A DNA stretch of 64,000 nt, taken from NCBI RefSeq assembly GCF_049747295.1, contig NZ_JBMHJM010000001.1:5270001-5334000 (forward strand), given 5' to 3'. The position numbers and the translations under genes were made by a program. Numbering within the stretch: position 1 is the stretch's first letter; each line of letters opens with the position of its first letter. Origin of the DNA: Afipia sp049747295 (GTDB lineage Bacteria; Pseudomonadota; Alphaproteobacteria; Rhizobiales; Xanthobacteraceae). Below, in pieces: positions 7,675 through 16,846 of the stretch. Under the pieces are notes generated by a model, which was given only the letters and a program-made list of their open reading frames with translations, made no database searches and was not told the origin of the DNA.

Positions 7675-8889
7675 ATGAGTGAACCACTCGTCATCATTGG
7701 AAATGGAATGGCAGCAGCTCGCTTCGTCGAGGAGATGGCGAAGCGATCACTCGGACGATACGCGATCGCCGTGATCGGAGACGAGCCGCGCCTCGCTTAC
7801 AATCGGGTTCTTCTGTCATCGGTGCTCGCGGGTGAGGCGACCTCGCAGGAGATCGAGCTCAAGTCCGCTGGCTGGTGGCGCGATCGCGGCGTGACCGTCA
7901 CATACGGCTGCGCAGCCACGAGCATTGATCCATCGCAGCGAACGGTCGCTCTCGCCAATGGCGGCAGCGTCAAATACTCCAAGCTCGTACTTGCGACAGG
8001 ATCGATTCCACTACGCCTCAACGTGCCGGGGGCAGACCTGCCCGGCGTTCATACGTTTCGCGACAGCCGGGATGTGGACTACCTCTTGACGCTCGCTGAT
8101 GAGAAGAAGCGTGTCGTCGTCATTGGCGGCGGGTTGCTTGGTCTTGAAGCCGCCTATGGCCTCGCCAAAGCCGGCGCAAAAATCACACTGGTCCATCTGA
8201 TGGATCGATTGATGGAGCGGCAGCTCGATGGCCCCGCCGCGGCACTCCTCAAGCAGCTCGTCGAACGCAAAGGGATCGAGATCGTTCTCGGCGCCAACAC
8301 GAAGCAGATCACCGGCGAGGGGTATGTTCAGGGCGTCGAACTGACCGACGGGCGGACAATCAGCACCGACGCCGTGATCTTTGCAGCCGGTATCCGTCCC
8401 AATAGTCAGCTTGCGAAAGATGCCGGCGTCGAGGTCAACCGCGGTGTTCTTGTTGATGACCGGATGCGTACAGCGCATCAGGACATTTACGCCCTCGGTG
8501 AATGCGCCGAGCATCGGGGCGTCTGCTACGGACTGGTCGAACCCGCCTATGAGCAGGCGCGCGTTCTTGCCGATCACTTGGCGGATAAGCCATCCCAATA
8601 CACGGGAAGCGTAACGGCCACGAACCTCAAAGTATCGGGCGTGAATGTGTTCTCCGCTGGAGACTTTCTGGCGGAAGACGATTGCGAGACGATTTTATTC
8701 AATGACGTGCAACGCGGCACATACAAAAAGCTGGTGGTGGCGGACAGCCGCCTGAAGGGCGCGGTCCTGGTTGGCGATACCCAGGATGCGCTTTGGTACC
8801 TCGAACTGATCCGGACAACGGCGTCTATCGAAACGGTGCGTGGGGACATGATGTTCGGTCGCGCCCTTGCACAACCGAAGGCGGCATGA
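7675..8889 (+). CDS. FAD-dependent NAD(P)H oxidoreductase of the nitrite reductase system
   Basis: A 404-residue pyridine-nucleotide-disulfide-type flavoprotein resembling the N-terminal part of NirB/NasB and rubredoxin reductases. The FAD-binding site is IIGNGMAAARF at residues 6-16. The NAD(P)H Rossmann motif is VVVIGGGLLGLEAAYGLA near 142. The second FAD site is the TAHQDIYALGECAEH region near 265. It lacks the siroheme part, which is encoded by the next gene, so NirB appears split here. Start at ATG 7675 after AAGGACG. It ends in a 4-base ATGA overlap with the siroheme reductase gene, implying coupled synthesis. It probably passes electrons to that enzyme, though the later Fe-S flavin reductase is a rival donor. 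Confidence 0.85.
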   Translation: MSEPLVIIGNGMAAARFVEEMAKRSLGRYAIAVIGDEPRLAYNRVLLSSVLAGEATSQEIELKSAGWWRDRGVTVTYGCAATSIDPSQRTVALANGGSVKYSKLVLATGSIPLRLNVPGADLPGVHTFRDSRDVDYLLTLADEKKRVVVIGGGLLGLEAAYGLAKAGAKITLVHLMDRLMERQLDGPAAALLKQLVERKGIEIVLGANTKQITGEGYVQGVELTDGRTISTDAVIFAAGIRPNSQLAKDAGVEVNRGVLVDDRMRTAHQDIYALGECAEHRGVCYGLVEPAYEQARVLADHLADKPSQYTGSVTATNLKVSGVNVFSAGDFLAEDDCETILFNDVQRGTYKKLVVADSRLKGAVLVGDTQDALWYLELIRTTASIETVRGDMMFGRALAQPKAA

Positions 8890-10652
8890 CGATGTCCGGC
8901 GACTTTTCTTCTGATCAGAAGCGATATCTCGAGGGTTTTGTTTCCGGCCTCAGTGCATCGCGGCTTTCGCGTGCCGCTGCGCCTGCGAAGTCCGAACCGG
9001 TTGGACCTGACGCCATCCATCTCAAAGCGCAGGATCGGACGGTGGCGGCCGGTGGCAAGCTCAATGACCAAGAGAAGATCAAACGCGACGAGCATCCGTT
9101 CGATGCTTATCCGCGACTCGTAGCACAGGCACGCAATGACGAAGCCCCGAAGCCGGCCGACAATTTCCGCTGGCGCTATTACGGCATCTTCTACGTCGCG
9201 CCGACCCAGTCGTCCTACATGTGCCGCCTGCGGATTCCCAATGGCGTCCTGAAGCATTGGCAGTTCGCCGGTGTTGCCGAGGTTGCCGAGCAATTCGGTG
9301 GCCCTTACGCCCACGTCACCACTCGGGCAAACCTGCAGCTTCGCGAGATCGAGCCGAAGAACGCGGTCAATGTGATCGAGGCCATCCAGGATCTCGGCCT
9401 GTGTTCGCGCGGCTCGGGCGCGGACAACATCCGTAACGTCACCGGCACTCCAACGGCCGGGATCGATCCGCAGGAACTGCTCGACACACGGCCCCATGCA
9501 CGCGCGTGGCATTACCACATCCTCAACGACCGCACGCTCTACGGCCTGCCGCGCAAGTTCAATGTCGCGTTCGATGGAGCAGGGCGCATCGCTGTCCTTG
9601 AGGATACCAACGACATCGCCTTTCAGGCGGTCGAGGTGCTTGAAGGACATGGCGTCGCGCCGGGCATCTACTATCGGCTCGCCCTTGGCGGCATTACGGG
9701 ACACCGCGACTTTGCCCGCGATACTGGCGTCATCCTGAAGCCCGAAGAAGCAACCTCAATTGCCGACGCAATCGTCAGGGTCTTCATCGAGCATGGCGAC
9801 AGAACCAACCGCAACAAGGCGCGGCTCAAATACGTGCTCGATGCGTGGGGTTTCGAGAAATTCCTCACCGCGGTCGAAGAGAAGCTCGGGCGTAAGTTGA
9901 CGCGCTTGCCCACTGAAGCGATTGCACCGCGGCCGGTCTATGATCGTCTCGCGCATATCGGCGTTCATCCGCAGAAGCAACCGGGGCTGAACTGGATCGG
10001 CGTCGCGCTGAAGCTCGGCCGCCTGTCGCCGGACCAGATCCGGGGACTGGCCAAGCTCGCCGCGGATTTCGGTGACGGCGATATTCGGCTCACGGTCTGG
10101 CAGAACCTGCTGCTCTCTGGAATTGCGGATGCGGATGTATCGATCGTCGTTGCCGCCGTCGAGGCACTGGGGCTGTCCGCCACAACATCCGCCATCCGTG
10201 CCGGCCTGATCTCATGCACCGGTGCGACGGGCTGCCGCTTCGCCGCCGCGCATACCAAGGAAAACGCCGACGACATCGCGACATGGTGCGAAGAGCGCAT
10301 TCAGCTTGAAACGCCGGTCAACATCCATCTCACTGGATGTCATCACACCTGCGCGCAGCACTACATCGGCGACATCGGCCTGATCGGCGCACGCGTGCCG
10401 GTGAATGACGACGGCGATACCGTCGACGGCTATCACATCCTCGTCGGCGGCGGGTACGGGACAGACGCAGCAATCGCGCGTGAACTCTACCAAAACGTCA
10501 AAGCCGATGAAGCGCCCCAAGTTGTCGAGCAGATCCTGAAGACGTTTATCGCCAATCGATCATCCGAGCAGGAGACATTTGTCGCGTTTACCCGCCGATA
10601 CGAGATCGACGCCCTGAAGCGGCTGATGGCGCATGAGGAGATGGCCGCATGA
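8886..10652 (+). CDS. nirA: siroheme nitrite reductase (NirA/ferredoxin-type)
   Basis: A 588-residue nitrite/sulfite reductase hemoprotein that reduces nitrite to ammonium. Two ferredoxin-like half-domains frame the catalytic core: THVTTRANLQLREIE near residue 145 and, at the metal site, SCTGATGCRFAAAHTKENA near 440 and LTGCHHTCAQHY near 480. These provide the four cysteines that hold the 4Fe-4S cluster and siroheme. About 90 N-terminal residues precede the core. Start at the ATG overlapping the previous stop (ATGA). The 3' end overlaps the next gene by four bases. Sulfite reductase is the alternative, but the operon strongly favours nitrite. Confidence 0.92.
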   Translation: MTMSGDFSSDQKRYLEGFVSGLSASRLSRAAAPAKSEPVGPDAIHLKAQDRTVAAGGKLNDQEKIKRDEHPFDAYPRLVAQARNDEAPKPADNFRWRYYGIFYVAPTQSSYMCRLRIPNGVLKHWQFAGVAEVAEQFGGPYAHVTTRANLQLREIEPKNAVNVIEAIQDLGLCSRGSGADNIRNVTGTPTAGIDPQELLDTRPHARAWHYHILNDRTLYGLPRKFNVAFDGAGRIAVLEDTNDIAFQAVEVLEGHGVAPGIYYRLALGGITGHRDFARDTGVILKPEEATSIADAIVRVFIEHGDRTNRNKARLKYVLDAWGFEKFLTAVEEKLGRKLTRLPTEAIAPRPVYDRLAHIGVHPQKQPGLNWIGVALKLGRLSPDQIRGLAKLAADFGDGDIRLTVWQNLLLSGIADADVSIVVAAVEALGLSATTSAIRAGLISCTGATGCRFAAAHTKENADDIATWCEERIQLETPVNIHLTGCHHTCAQHYIGDIGLIGARVPVNDDGDTVDGYHILVGGGYGTDAAIARELYQNVKADEAPQVVEQILKTFIANRSSEQETFVAFTRRYEIDALKRLMAHEEMAA

Positions 10653-12259
10653 ATCAGATGTCGCCGCCTCCTGTTGTCGAGCTGATCCCCGACACCGCGC
10701 CGTTCTCGCCGGAACAACGCTCATGGCTGAACGGCTTCTTTGCCGGGATCGTGTCGCTCGACAGTGCTGTGACGCCGCTATCGTCCGAACAGGGCGCCGC
10801 GGTCATGAAAGGCCCTGGCGACGGTGATGACGGCGAGGCCCCTTGGCATGACCAGACCATGCCCATCGACGAGCGGATGAAGCTCGCCGAAGGCCGTCCG
10901 TTGCGCCGCCGGATGATGGCAGCCATGGCGCAGCAGGATTGCGGGCAGTGCGGCTACAACTGCCACGACTATTCGGAGGCGATCGCGAGCAGGGCAGAGG
11001 CGCGTCTCAATCTCTGCGTTCCCGGCGGCAAGGACACCGCGCGGATGCTCAAGAACCTTTATGAGGAACTGGGCAAGGCTCCGGCGGCTGCCACACCACC
11101 CGCAGTTCAGCAGGCAGCACCGGCGCCTACCGCTTCGGCCTCTTCCCCAGGGCGCTCGCGCGATAATCCGGTGGACGCAGTGTTCCTGTCACGCAGGCGG
11201 CTCAACAAGCCGGGCTCCGAGAAGGACACATGGCATCTGGAATTCGATCTGTCCGGATCGGATCTCGATTATGTGGTGGGAGACTCGTTCGGGATTTTTC
11301 CAGTCAATGATCCCGCATTGGCGGACGCAGTGCTGGCTCGCCTCAAGGCTGAAGCCGATCACATGATCGGAGCACGATCGCTGCGCGACGTCCTGATCAG
11401 CGACGTGTCCCTCGCGCCCGCACCGGATTCGCTGTTTCAGTTGATCTCCTACATCACCGGCGGCGAGCGTCGTCAGAAGGCGAAAGCGCTGTCGTCCGGA
11501 GACGATCCCGATGGCGACGCGACGACGCTCGACGTGCTTGCGGCACTCGAAAAGTTTCCGGATGTCAGGTTTGACCCGGAAGCGTTCATCGAAGCGCTCG
11601 AACCGTTGCAGCCGAGGCTCTACTCCATTTCCTCGTCGTTCAATGCAACGCCCGGGAAGATTTCGCTGTCCGTCGACGCCGTCCGTTACGCCGTCAAGAA
11701 CCGTAAGCGCACGGGCGTTGCCTCCACCTTTCTCGCGGACCGCGTGAAGCCCGGCGACGTGTTGAAGGTTTATGTGCAGAAGGCCCATGCGTTCGGCCTG
11801 CCGCAGGATTCCAACGTGCCGATTATCATGGTCGGTCCGGGGACTGGCGTGGCGCCGTTCCGCGCATTCCTGCATGACCGTCAGGCCACTAAGGCCAAGG
11901 GCCGCAACTGGTTGTTTTTCGGCCACCAGCGCAGCGATTTCGATTTCTTCTATTCGGACGAACTCAATGCGATGAAGGCGTCCGGATTGCTGACGCGCCT
12001 GTCGCTGGCGTGGTCCCGCGACGGCGCCGAGAAATTCTACGTGCAGGATCGCATGCGCGAAGTCGGCCGTGAGCTATGGGCGTGGCTGGCAGACGGTGCC
12101 CACGTTTATGTGTGCGGCGACGCCAAGCGAATGGCCAAAGACGTCGAACGGGCGCTGGTGGACATCGTTGCCCAGTTCGGTGCGCGTTCAACCGATGACG
12201 CGGTCAGCTTTGTCGCCGATTTGAAGAAAAAGGGCCGTTATCAGCAGGATGTCTACTGA
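10649..12259 (+). CDS. CysJ-like FAD/NAD(P)H reductase with an Fe-S domain replacing flavodoxin
   Basis: A 536-residue electron-transfer protein. Residues 185-536 match the FAD and NADPH modules of sulfite reductase alpha/P450 reductase: LQPRLYSISSS for FAD, GPGTGVAPFRAFLHDR for NADPH, HVYVCGDAKRMAKDV and a terminal RYQQDVY. The usual FMN-binding flavodoxin domain is missing. In its place, after a polar segment, comes CGQCGYNC with a fourth cysteine about 18 residues on (LNLCVPGG), as in RnfB-type 4Fe-4S domains. Pro/Ala-rich linker at about 150-175. Overlapping the nitrite reductase gene by four bases, it is the likely NADPH donor to it, with the cluster doing the one-electron step normally done by FMN. 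Confidence 0.85.
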   Translation: MNQMSPPPVVELIPDTAPFSPEQRSWLNGFFAGIVSLDSAVTPLSSEQGAAVMKGPGDGDDGEAPWHDQTMPIDERMKLAEGRPLRRRMMAAMAQQDCGQCGYNCHDYSEAIASRAEARLNLCVPGGKDTARMLKNLYEELGKAPAAATPPAVQQAAPAPTASASSPGRSRDNPVDAVFLSRRRLNKPGSEKDTWHLEFDLSGSDLDYVVGDSFGIFPVNDPALADAVLARLKAEADHMIGARSLRDVLISDVSLAPAPDSLFQLISYITGGERRQKAKALSSGDDPDGDATTLDVLAALEKFPDVRFDPEAFIEALEPLQPRLYSISSSFNATPGKISLSVDAVRYAVKNRKRTGVASTFLADRVKPGDVLKVYVQKAHAFGLPQDSNVPIIMVGPGTGVAPFRAFLHDRQATKAKGRNWLFFGHQRSDFDFFYSDELNAMKASGLLTRLSLAWSRDGAEKFYVQDRMREVGRELWAWLADGAHVYVCGDAKRMAKDVERALVDIVAQFGARSTDDAVSFVADLKKKGRYQQDVY

Positions 12260-12427
12260 TGGCAGACATCGCACACGGGAAAATTTGTTTGCACGGGAGC
12301 CGGGCAGGAGGGAATTTCTCTCCTCCGCCACCACCAGAGGTAAGAATATCGTCTTTTTTCCCAAGGACTTGTAACCCGCAGCATCACCCCTTTTTTTATG
12401 GGCATTATGATACAGCGGAGTTCCACC

Positions 12428-12565
12428 ATGCGAGGCGTTCAGTCACGCGCCAGCGCCCAGGCCGAGGTGCGATCGGAAGATCGCTTCCACACATTTGCTG
12501 TCTACGGCGCATTCGCGGTGATTGCAGCGATCGTATTCGGCACGTTGTCCTATCATCCCTTCTAA
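12428..12565 (+). CDS. 45-residue single-pass membrane peptide in the nitrate operon
   Basis: A short frame with a good ribosome site (GGAG 8 bases before ATG). It encodes a polar N-terminus and one hydrophobic segment, FAVYGAFAVIAAIVFGTL, ending SYHPF. It lies in the 337-base gap between the flavin reductase and the nitrate reductase, on the same strand. Small membrane peptides of this type occur beside respiratory and assimilatory reductases. Its role is unknown. Confidence 0.6.
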   Translation: MRGVQSRASAQAEVRSEDRFHTFAVYGAFAVIAAIVFGTLSYHPF

Positions 12566-12596
12566 CCATTGACGTCTGCGTCATGCGGGCTACCGC

Positions 12597-15317
12597 ATGA
12601 CAGCGCTCGATCCCGCCCTCAAGGCCACACGCACGACATGTCCCTATTGCGGCGTGGGCTGTGGTGTCCTTGCGACCCCGAATGGAGCAGGCGCCGCGGC
12701 GATTGCGGGCGATCCGGATCACCCCGCGAATTTCGGCCGCCTCTGTTCCAAAGGCTCTGCGCTTGGCGAAACGCTGAGCCTTGATGGCCGCCTGCTGCAC
12801 CCGATGATCAGGGTGTCGAGCGGCAAGCTGGAGCAGGTGGCATGGACCGACGCGCTCGATCACGTCGCGCATCGGCTGCAGCACATCATTGCCAAGCATG
12901 GACCTGATTCCGTTGCGTTCTATTTGTCCGGACAGCTTCTGACCGAGGACTACTACGTCGCAAACAAGCTGATGAAGGGATTCATCGGCACCGCCAACGT
13001 CGATACCAATTCGCGGCTTTGCATGGCCTCGTCCGTTGCCGGTCATCGCCGTGCCTTCGGCGCGGATACCGTACCCGGCTGTTATGAGGATCTGGATCAA
13101 GCCGACCTTCTGGTGCTTGTCGGCTCCAATGCCGCCTGGTGCCATCCCATCCTGTTTCAGCGCATGATTGCCAACAAGCAGACGCGCGGCGCGCGGATCA
13201 TTGTGATCGATCCGCGGCAAACCGAAACGTCCGGCGATGCCGATCTATTCCTCGGCCTGAAGCCCGGAACAGACACCGCGCTGTTCTGCGGATTGCTGGT
13301 TTACCTCGCTGATAACGGTGGGCTCGACGACGCCTACATCACACGGCACACGTCCGGGTTTACTGAGGCTCTCGAACGCGCCCGGACCATTGCAGGAAGT
13401 GTTGCAGCGACAGCCTTGGCGACCGGACTTGCCGAGACAGACGTCGCGACGTTCTTCAATCTTGTCCTCAACACGCCGCGCACCGTCACGCTGTACTCGC
13501 AGGGTGTCAATCAGTCGGCGCAAGGCACCGACAAGGTCAACGCGATCATCAACTGTCATTTCGCCACCGGGCGGATCGGCAAGGCCGGTATGGGGCCGTT
13601 CTCATTGACCGGTCAGCCCAATGCCATGGGCGGGCGAGAGGTTGGGGGCCTCGCCAATCAGCTTGCCGCGCACATGGGCTTCACGCCACGTGACATCGAT
13701 CGGGTGCGGCGGTTCTGGCATGCGCCGCATGTCGCCACCCATGAAGGCCTCAAGGCGGTTCAGATGTTTCAGGCCATCGGCCGCGGCGACATCAAGGCGC
13801 TGTGGGTGATGGGGACCAATCCTGCTGTATCCCTGCCGAACGCCGATGCGGTTCGCACGGCGATGACAAAGCTCGATCTTCTGGTGATCTCGGAAAACGT
13901 GACGTCCAACGACAGCATCAACTCCGGTGCGCATGTTCTGTTGCCGGCTTTGGCATGGGGCGAGAAGTCCGGCACGGTCACCAATTCCGAACGGAGAATT
14001 TCAAGGCAACGCGCGTTTCTGCCCGCGCCAGGGGAGGCAAAGCCCGACTGGTGGATCATCAGCGAAGTCGCAAAGCGTCTGGGTCACGGGCAGGCCTTTG
14101 CCTACACATCGGCGGCTGACATCTTTCGCGAGCACGCAAGCCTTTCGGAGTTTGAAAACAGCGGGAGCCGCGACTTCGATATCGGTGCGCTCGCCGACAT
14201 GACGGACACCGACTTCGATACGATGGCGCCGTTGATGTGGCCTGCAAGCCGCGGCGGCGATCCACAGACGCGTTTCTTTTCGGATGGCGGCTTTTTCTCA
14301 TTCGACCGCAAAGGGCATTTCATTGCACCCGAGATGCCGATGTTGCGCGGTGCGACGTCAGCCGCCTATCCGTTGCGCCTGAACACCGGCCGCATTCGCG
14401 ATCAATGGCACACCATGACCCGAACGGGGAGCAGTCCGCGGCTGGGGCAGCATCTGCCTGAACCGTTCGTCGAAATTCACCCGGCCGATGCTGCGCAGGT
14501 GGGTGTTGTCGATGGCGGTTTTGCACGCATTGCGACCGGGCTCGGCCAGTGCGTGCTGAAAGCCGTGGTCACCGAACGGCAGCAGCGCGGCATGGTGTTT
14601 GCGCCGATTCACTGGAGCGATGAGACAGCGTCGTTCGCACGAGTCGGCTCGCTGGCCGCGCCGGTCACGGACCCGTTCTCGGGACAACCTGAGAACAAGG
14701 CAACACCTGCCGCGATCGAACCCGTGATCTTTGCACAACGTGGCTTCGTGCTGTCGCGCAAACCGCTCACGTTTCCGAGCCATGTCTGGTGGGCGCGCGT
14801 CGCAGTCCCGGCAGGCACGGGCTATCTGCTGGCCGCCGATGATGCCGTCGAGAATTGGCGATCATGGTTCGGCACCACGGGGAACGATGGAGAAAATATT
14901 GAATACGCGGATGCGGGGCGGGGCGTTTATCGCGCTGCACGGCTCGATAATGGCGAACTCGCGGCCTGTCTCTTCATCGGCCCCGCCGGCACCGCAATGG
15001 ATTGGGAGGCGGTCAAACCGCTGCTCACGGCGGGGGCCTTGAGCGATGACCAGCGACGCCTTCTGTTGTCGGGCAAGTCCGCGGATGGCGCCGGTGGTTC
15101 AGGCCCCATTGTCTGCGCCTGCTTTGGCGTCGGACGAACGACGATCTGCAACACCATCGCCGCCGGTCAGGCCACGCTTGCCGATCTTGGCGCTCAATTG
15201 CGCGCCGGGACAAACTGCGGATCATGCATCCCGGAGCTCAAACGGCTGATCGCTCAACATTCACCGGCTGAAACCGCCGAACGTCCAGTGCCACGGGAAA
15301 CCGCGGCAGCGAGCTAG
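12597..15317 (+). CDS. nasA: assimilatory nitrate reductase, molybdopterin catalytic subunit
   Basis: A 906-residue bis-MGD molybdoenzyme reducing nitrate to nitrite in the cytoplasm; there is no Tat signal. The N-terminal 4Fe-4S site is CPYCGVGC with a fourth cysteine in GRLCSKGSA. Molybdopterin segments follow: NVDTNSRLCMASSV near residue 140 with a cysteine in the Mo-ligand position, GVNQSAQGTDKVNAI near 300 and LRLNTGRIRDQWHTMTRTG in the C-terminal dinucleotide-binding domain. The last 80 residues form a BFD-like 2Fe-2S domain (CACFGVGRTTIC and NCGSCIPE), typical of NasA. No separate NasB reductase is encoded, so the flavoproteins upstream are candidate donors. Starts at ATG 12597. Confidence 0.95.
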   Translation: MTALDPALKATRTTCPYCGVGCGVLATPNGAGAAAIAGDPDHPANFGRLCSKGSALGETLSLDGRLLHPMIRVSSGKLEQVAWTDALDHVAHRLQHIIAKHGPDSVAFYLSGQLLTEDYYVANKLMKGFIGTANVDTNSRLCMASSVAGHRRAFGADTVPGCYEDLDQADLLVLVGSNAAWCHPILFQRMIANKQTRGARIIVIDPRQTETSGDADLFLGLKPGTDTALFCGLLVYLADNGGLDDAYITRHTSGFTEALERARTIAGSVAATALATGLAETDVATFFNLVLNTPRTVTLYSQGVNQSAQGTDKVNAIINCHFATGRIGKAGMGPFSLTGQPNAMGGREVGGLANQLAAHMGFTPRDIDRVRRFWHAPHVATHEGLKAVQMFQAIGRGDIKALWVMGTNPAVSLPNADAVRTAMTKLDLLVISENVTSNDSINSGAHVLLPALAWGEKSGTVTNSERRISRQRAFLPAPGEAKPDWWIISEVAKRLGHGQAFAYTSAADIFREHASLSEFENSGSRDFDIGALADMTDTDFDTMAPLMWPASRGGDPQTRFFSDGGFFSFDRKGHFIAPEMPMLRGATSAAYPLRLNTGRIRDQWHTMTRTGSSPRLGQHLPEPFVEIHPADAAQVGVVDGGFARIATGLGQCVLKAVVTERQQRGMVFAPIHWSDETASFARVGSLAAPVTDPFSGQPENKATPAAIEPVIFAQRGFVLSRKPLTFPSHVWWARVAVPAGTGYLLAADDAVENWRSWFGTTGNDGENIEYADAGRGVYRAARLDNGELAACLFIGPAGTAMDWEAVKPLLTAGALSDDQRRLLLSGKSADGAGGSGPIVCACFGVGRTTICNTIAAGQATLADLGAQLRAGTNCGSCIPELKRLIAQHSPAETAERPVPRETAAAS

Positions 15318-15433
15318 TTTCTTGACCGCCTCGAATGTTGCAAAGCGAAAAGGCCGGCCCGTCCTCAAGCGCGCCTTGACGCGCTGCCTTGCTTTGGCAA
15401 GAAGGAGGCCGATCATTCCCTGGAGTTTACGAA

Positions 15434-16141
15434 ATGCCGCTGACGCCCCAAGCCATCGAGACCCTGAAGCACGTTTCGACGGCCACCATTACGACTGTTC
15501 TGCTCAAAAAAGGCCTTCGCAACATCTGGATGCGCGGCACGCGTCCGCTGCGGCCCGGGCAAGAACGGCTTGTCGGCCCTGCCTTCACGTTGCGTTTCGT
15601 GCCGGCCCGCGAGGATCTGGCGACGCCGGAGTCCTGGTCGAAGCCGATTTCGACCCGCACGGCCATCGAGGCGATGCCGGCCGGCTGTATCGCGGTGGTT
15701 GATGCCATGGGCATCACTGACGCGGGAATCTTTGGCGATATTCTTTGCGCCCGCATGGCCAAGCGGGGCGTGGTCGCTCTGGTGACTGACGGCGTGGTGC
15801 GCGATGTGGAAGGCGTGCTTGGCACCGGATTGCCTGTGTGGTGCGACGGTGCTGCCGCGCCTCCATCCGTGGCAGGTTTGACGTTCGTCAATTGGGGCGA
15901 ACCGATCGGGTGCGGCGGCGTCGCCGTATTCCCTGACGACGTTGTCGTTGTTGACCAGGATGGCGCAGTGCTGATCCCTCAGGCATTCCTCGATCACGTG
16001 CTGGCGGAAGGGCCGGAGCAGGAAGCAACCGAGGCCTGGATCGTCAACGAGGTTATCAACAATGGCGCTGAGCTGCCGGGTCTGTATCCAATGAACGCAG
16101 AAACCAAGGCACGTTACGCAGCCTCAAAGGGCAAAAAATAA
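15434..16141 (+). CDS. RraA/HMG-aldolase family protein
   Basis: A 235-residue protein of the family containing RNase E regulator RraA and the class II 4-hydroxy-4-methyl-2-oxoglutarate aldolases. The active-site region shows FGDILCARMAKRGVVALVTDG and VRDVEG, the conserved Gly-Asp and Arg-Asp signatures of metal- and oxoacid-binding members. It is longer than E. coli RraA (about 160) and closer to the aldolase/dimethylmenaquinone methyltransferase-labelled group, so an aldolase or oxaloacetate decarboxylase activity is likelier than RNase control. Start at ATG 15434 with GGAG 9 bases upstream. It follows nasA by 117 bases and may be transcribed separately. Confidence 0.85.
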   Translation: MPLTPQAIETLKHVSTATITTVLLKKGLRNIWMRGTRPLRPGQERLVGPAFTLRFVPAREDLATPESWSKPISTRTAIEAMPAGCIAVVDAMGITDAGIFGDILCARMAKRGVVALVTDGVVRDVEGVLGTGLPVWCDGAAAPPSVAGLTFVNWGEPIGCGGVAVFPDDVVVVDQDGAVLIPQAFLDHVLAEGPEQEATEAWIVNEVINNGAELPGLYPMNAETKARYAASKGKK

Positions 16142-16174
16142 CTGGTGGTCTGATTCTAACGTTCGCTGGCGGGC

Positions 16175-16381
16175 TCAAAACTGGGCCCGCCGCCATCCTA
16201 CGACAGCGGCTTCAACACGGCTTCCGGACTCGCTGTTGCGCCATTCGCCGTCCACCCAGCGGCAGGGAAATGGCAGTTGATAGGTGCCGCTTTTATCCTC
16301 GCACAGCAGTTGCACGGACTCGTTCGGCGGCGGCTCACCGTGTCCGTTAAATTCCGCCAGACGTTGCATGCGTGTCGCCAT
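16175..16381 (-). CDS. small conserved-looking protein, unknown function
   Basis: A 68-residue protein with a strong ribosome site (GGGAGGA, 6 bases before ATG). It contains LCEDKSGTYQLPFPCRW and a WRNSESG segment, with two cysteines and several tryptophans, and ends VVGWRRAQF. The composition is that of a compact globular small protein. No membrane segment or signal. It converges on the RraA-family gene with 33 bases between them. Confidence 0.65.
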   Translation of the reverse strand: MATRMQRLAEFNGHGEPPPNESVQLLCEDKSGTYQLPFPCRWVDGEWRNSESGSRVEAAVVGWRRAQF

Positions 16382-16614
16382 GGGCAATCCTCCCGGGCAC
16401 AGAACGCGCAGTCACAAGACGCGTTCCTGAATTCATATTGAACTTAGTGTTTGGAGAGGTTTGCGTTTTTCGTATGGCACGGCTTGTGCCACGAGGAATG
16501 GAACTCACAACACATTTTGTTTTTTCGAAGTTGCAACGGAGTTTCTGAGATCGAGAAAAGTATTGGTTTACGTCTGAGCAGCGAATGTTGGCGTGCACAG
16601 AAAGGAGGTAGACC

Positions 16615-16812
16615 ATGCAGCCAATCATTCTCGTGTTCGTTGGCGTGGCCGGCGTTTTCCTGCTCGCCGGTGTTACAAAGAACCAGGGCTGGTATCTTTC
16701 TGACCAACTCTGTCAGCAGGGTGCAATTCTCTGTGATAATCCTGGTCTTATACTTATTGGTGTTTGTGTCATCGCGTTGATTGTGTCGATCCGAGCGGTC
16801 GTCAAAACCTGA
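16615..16812 (+). CDS. small two-pass membrane protein
   Basis: A 65-residue protein with a near-perfect Shine-Dalgarno (AAGGAGG, 8 bases before ATG). Hydrophobic segments lie at residues 3-19 and 42-58, separated by a polar loop with two cysteines (LCQQGAILC). Such cysteine pairs may form a periplasmic disulfide. No family recognised. It converges on the LapG-like gene. Confidence 0.6.
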   Translation: MQPIILVFVGVAGVFLLAGVTKNQGWYLSDQLCQQGAILCDNPGLILIGVCVIALIVSIRAVVKT

Positions 16813-16846
16813 GCCTGCAGTACGTCTTGTTCTGAACGGGACGCGT

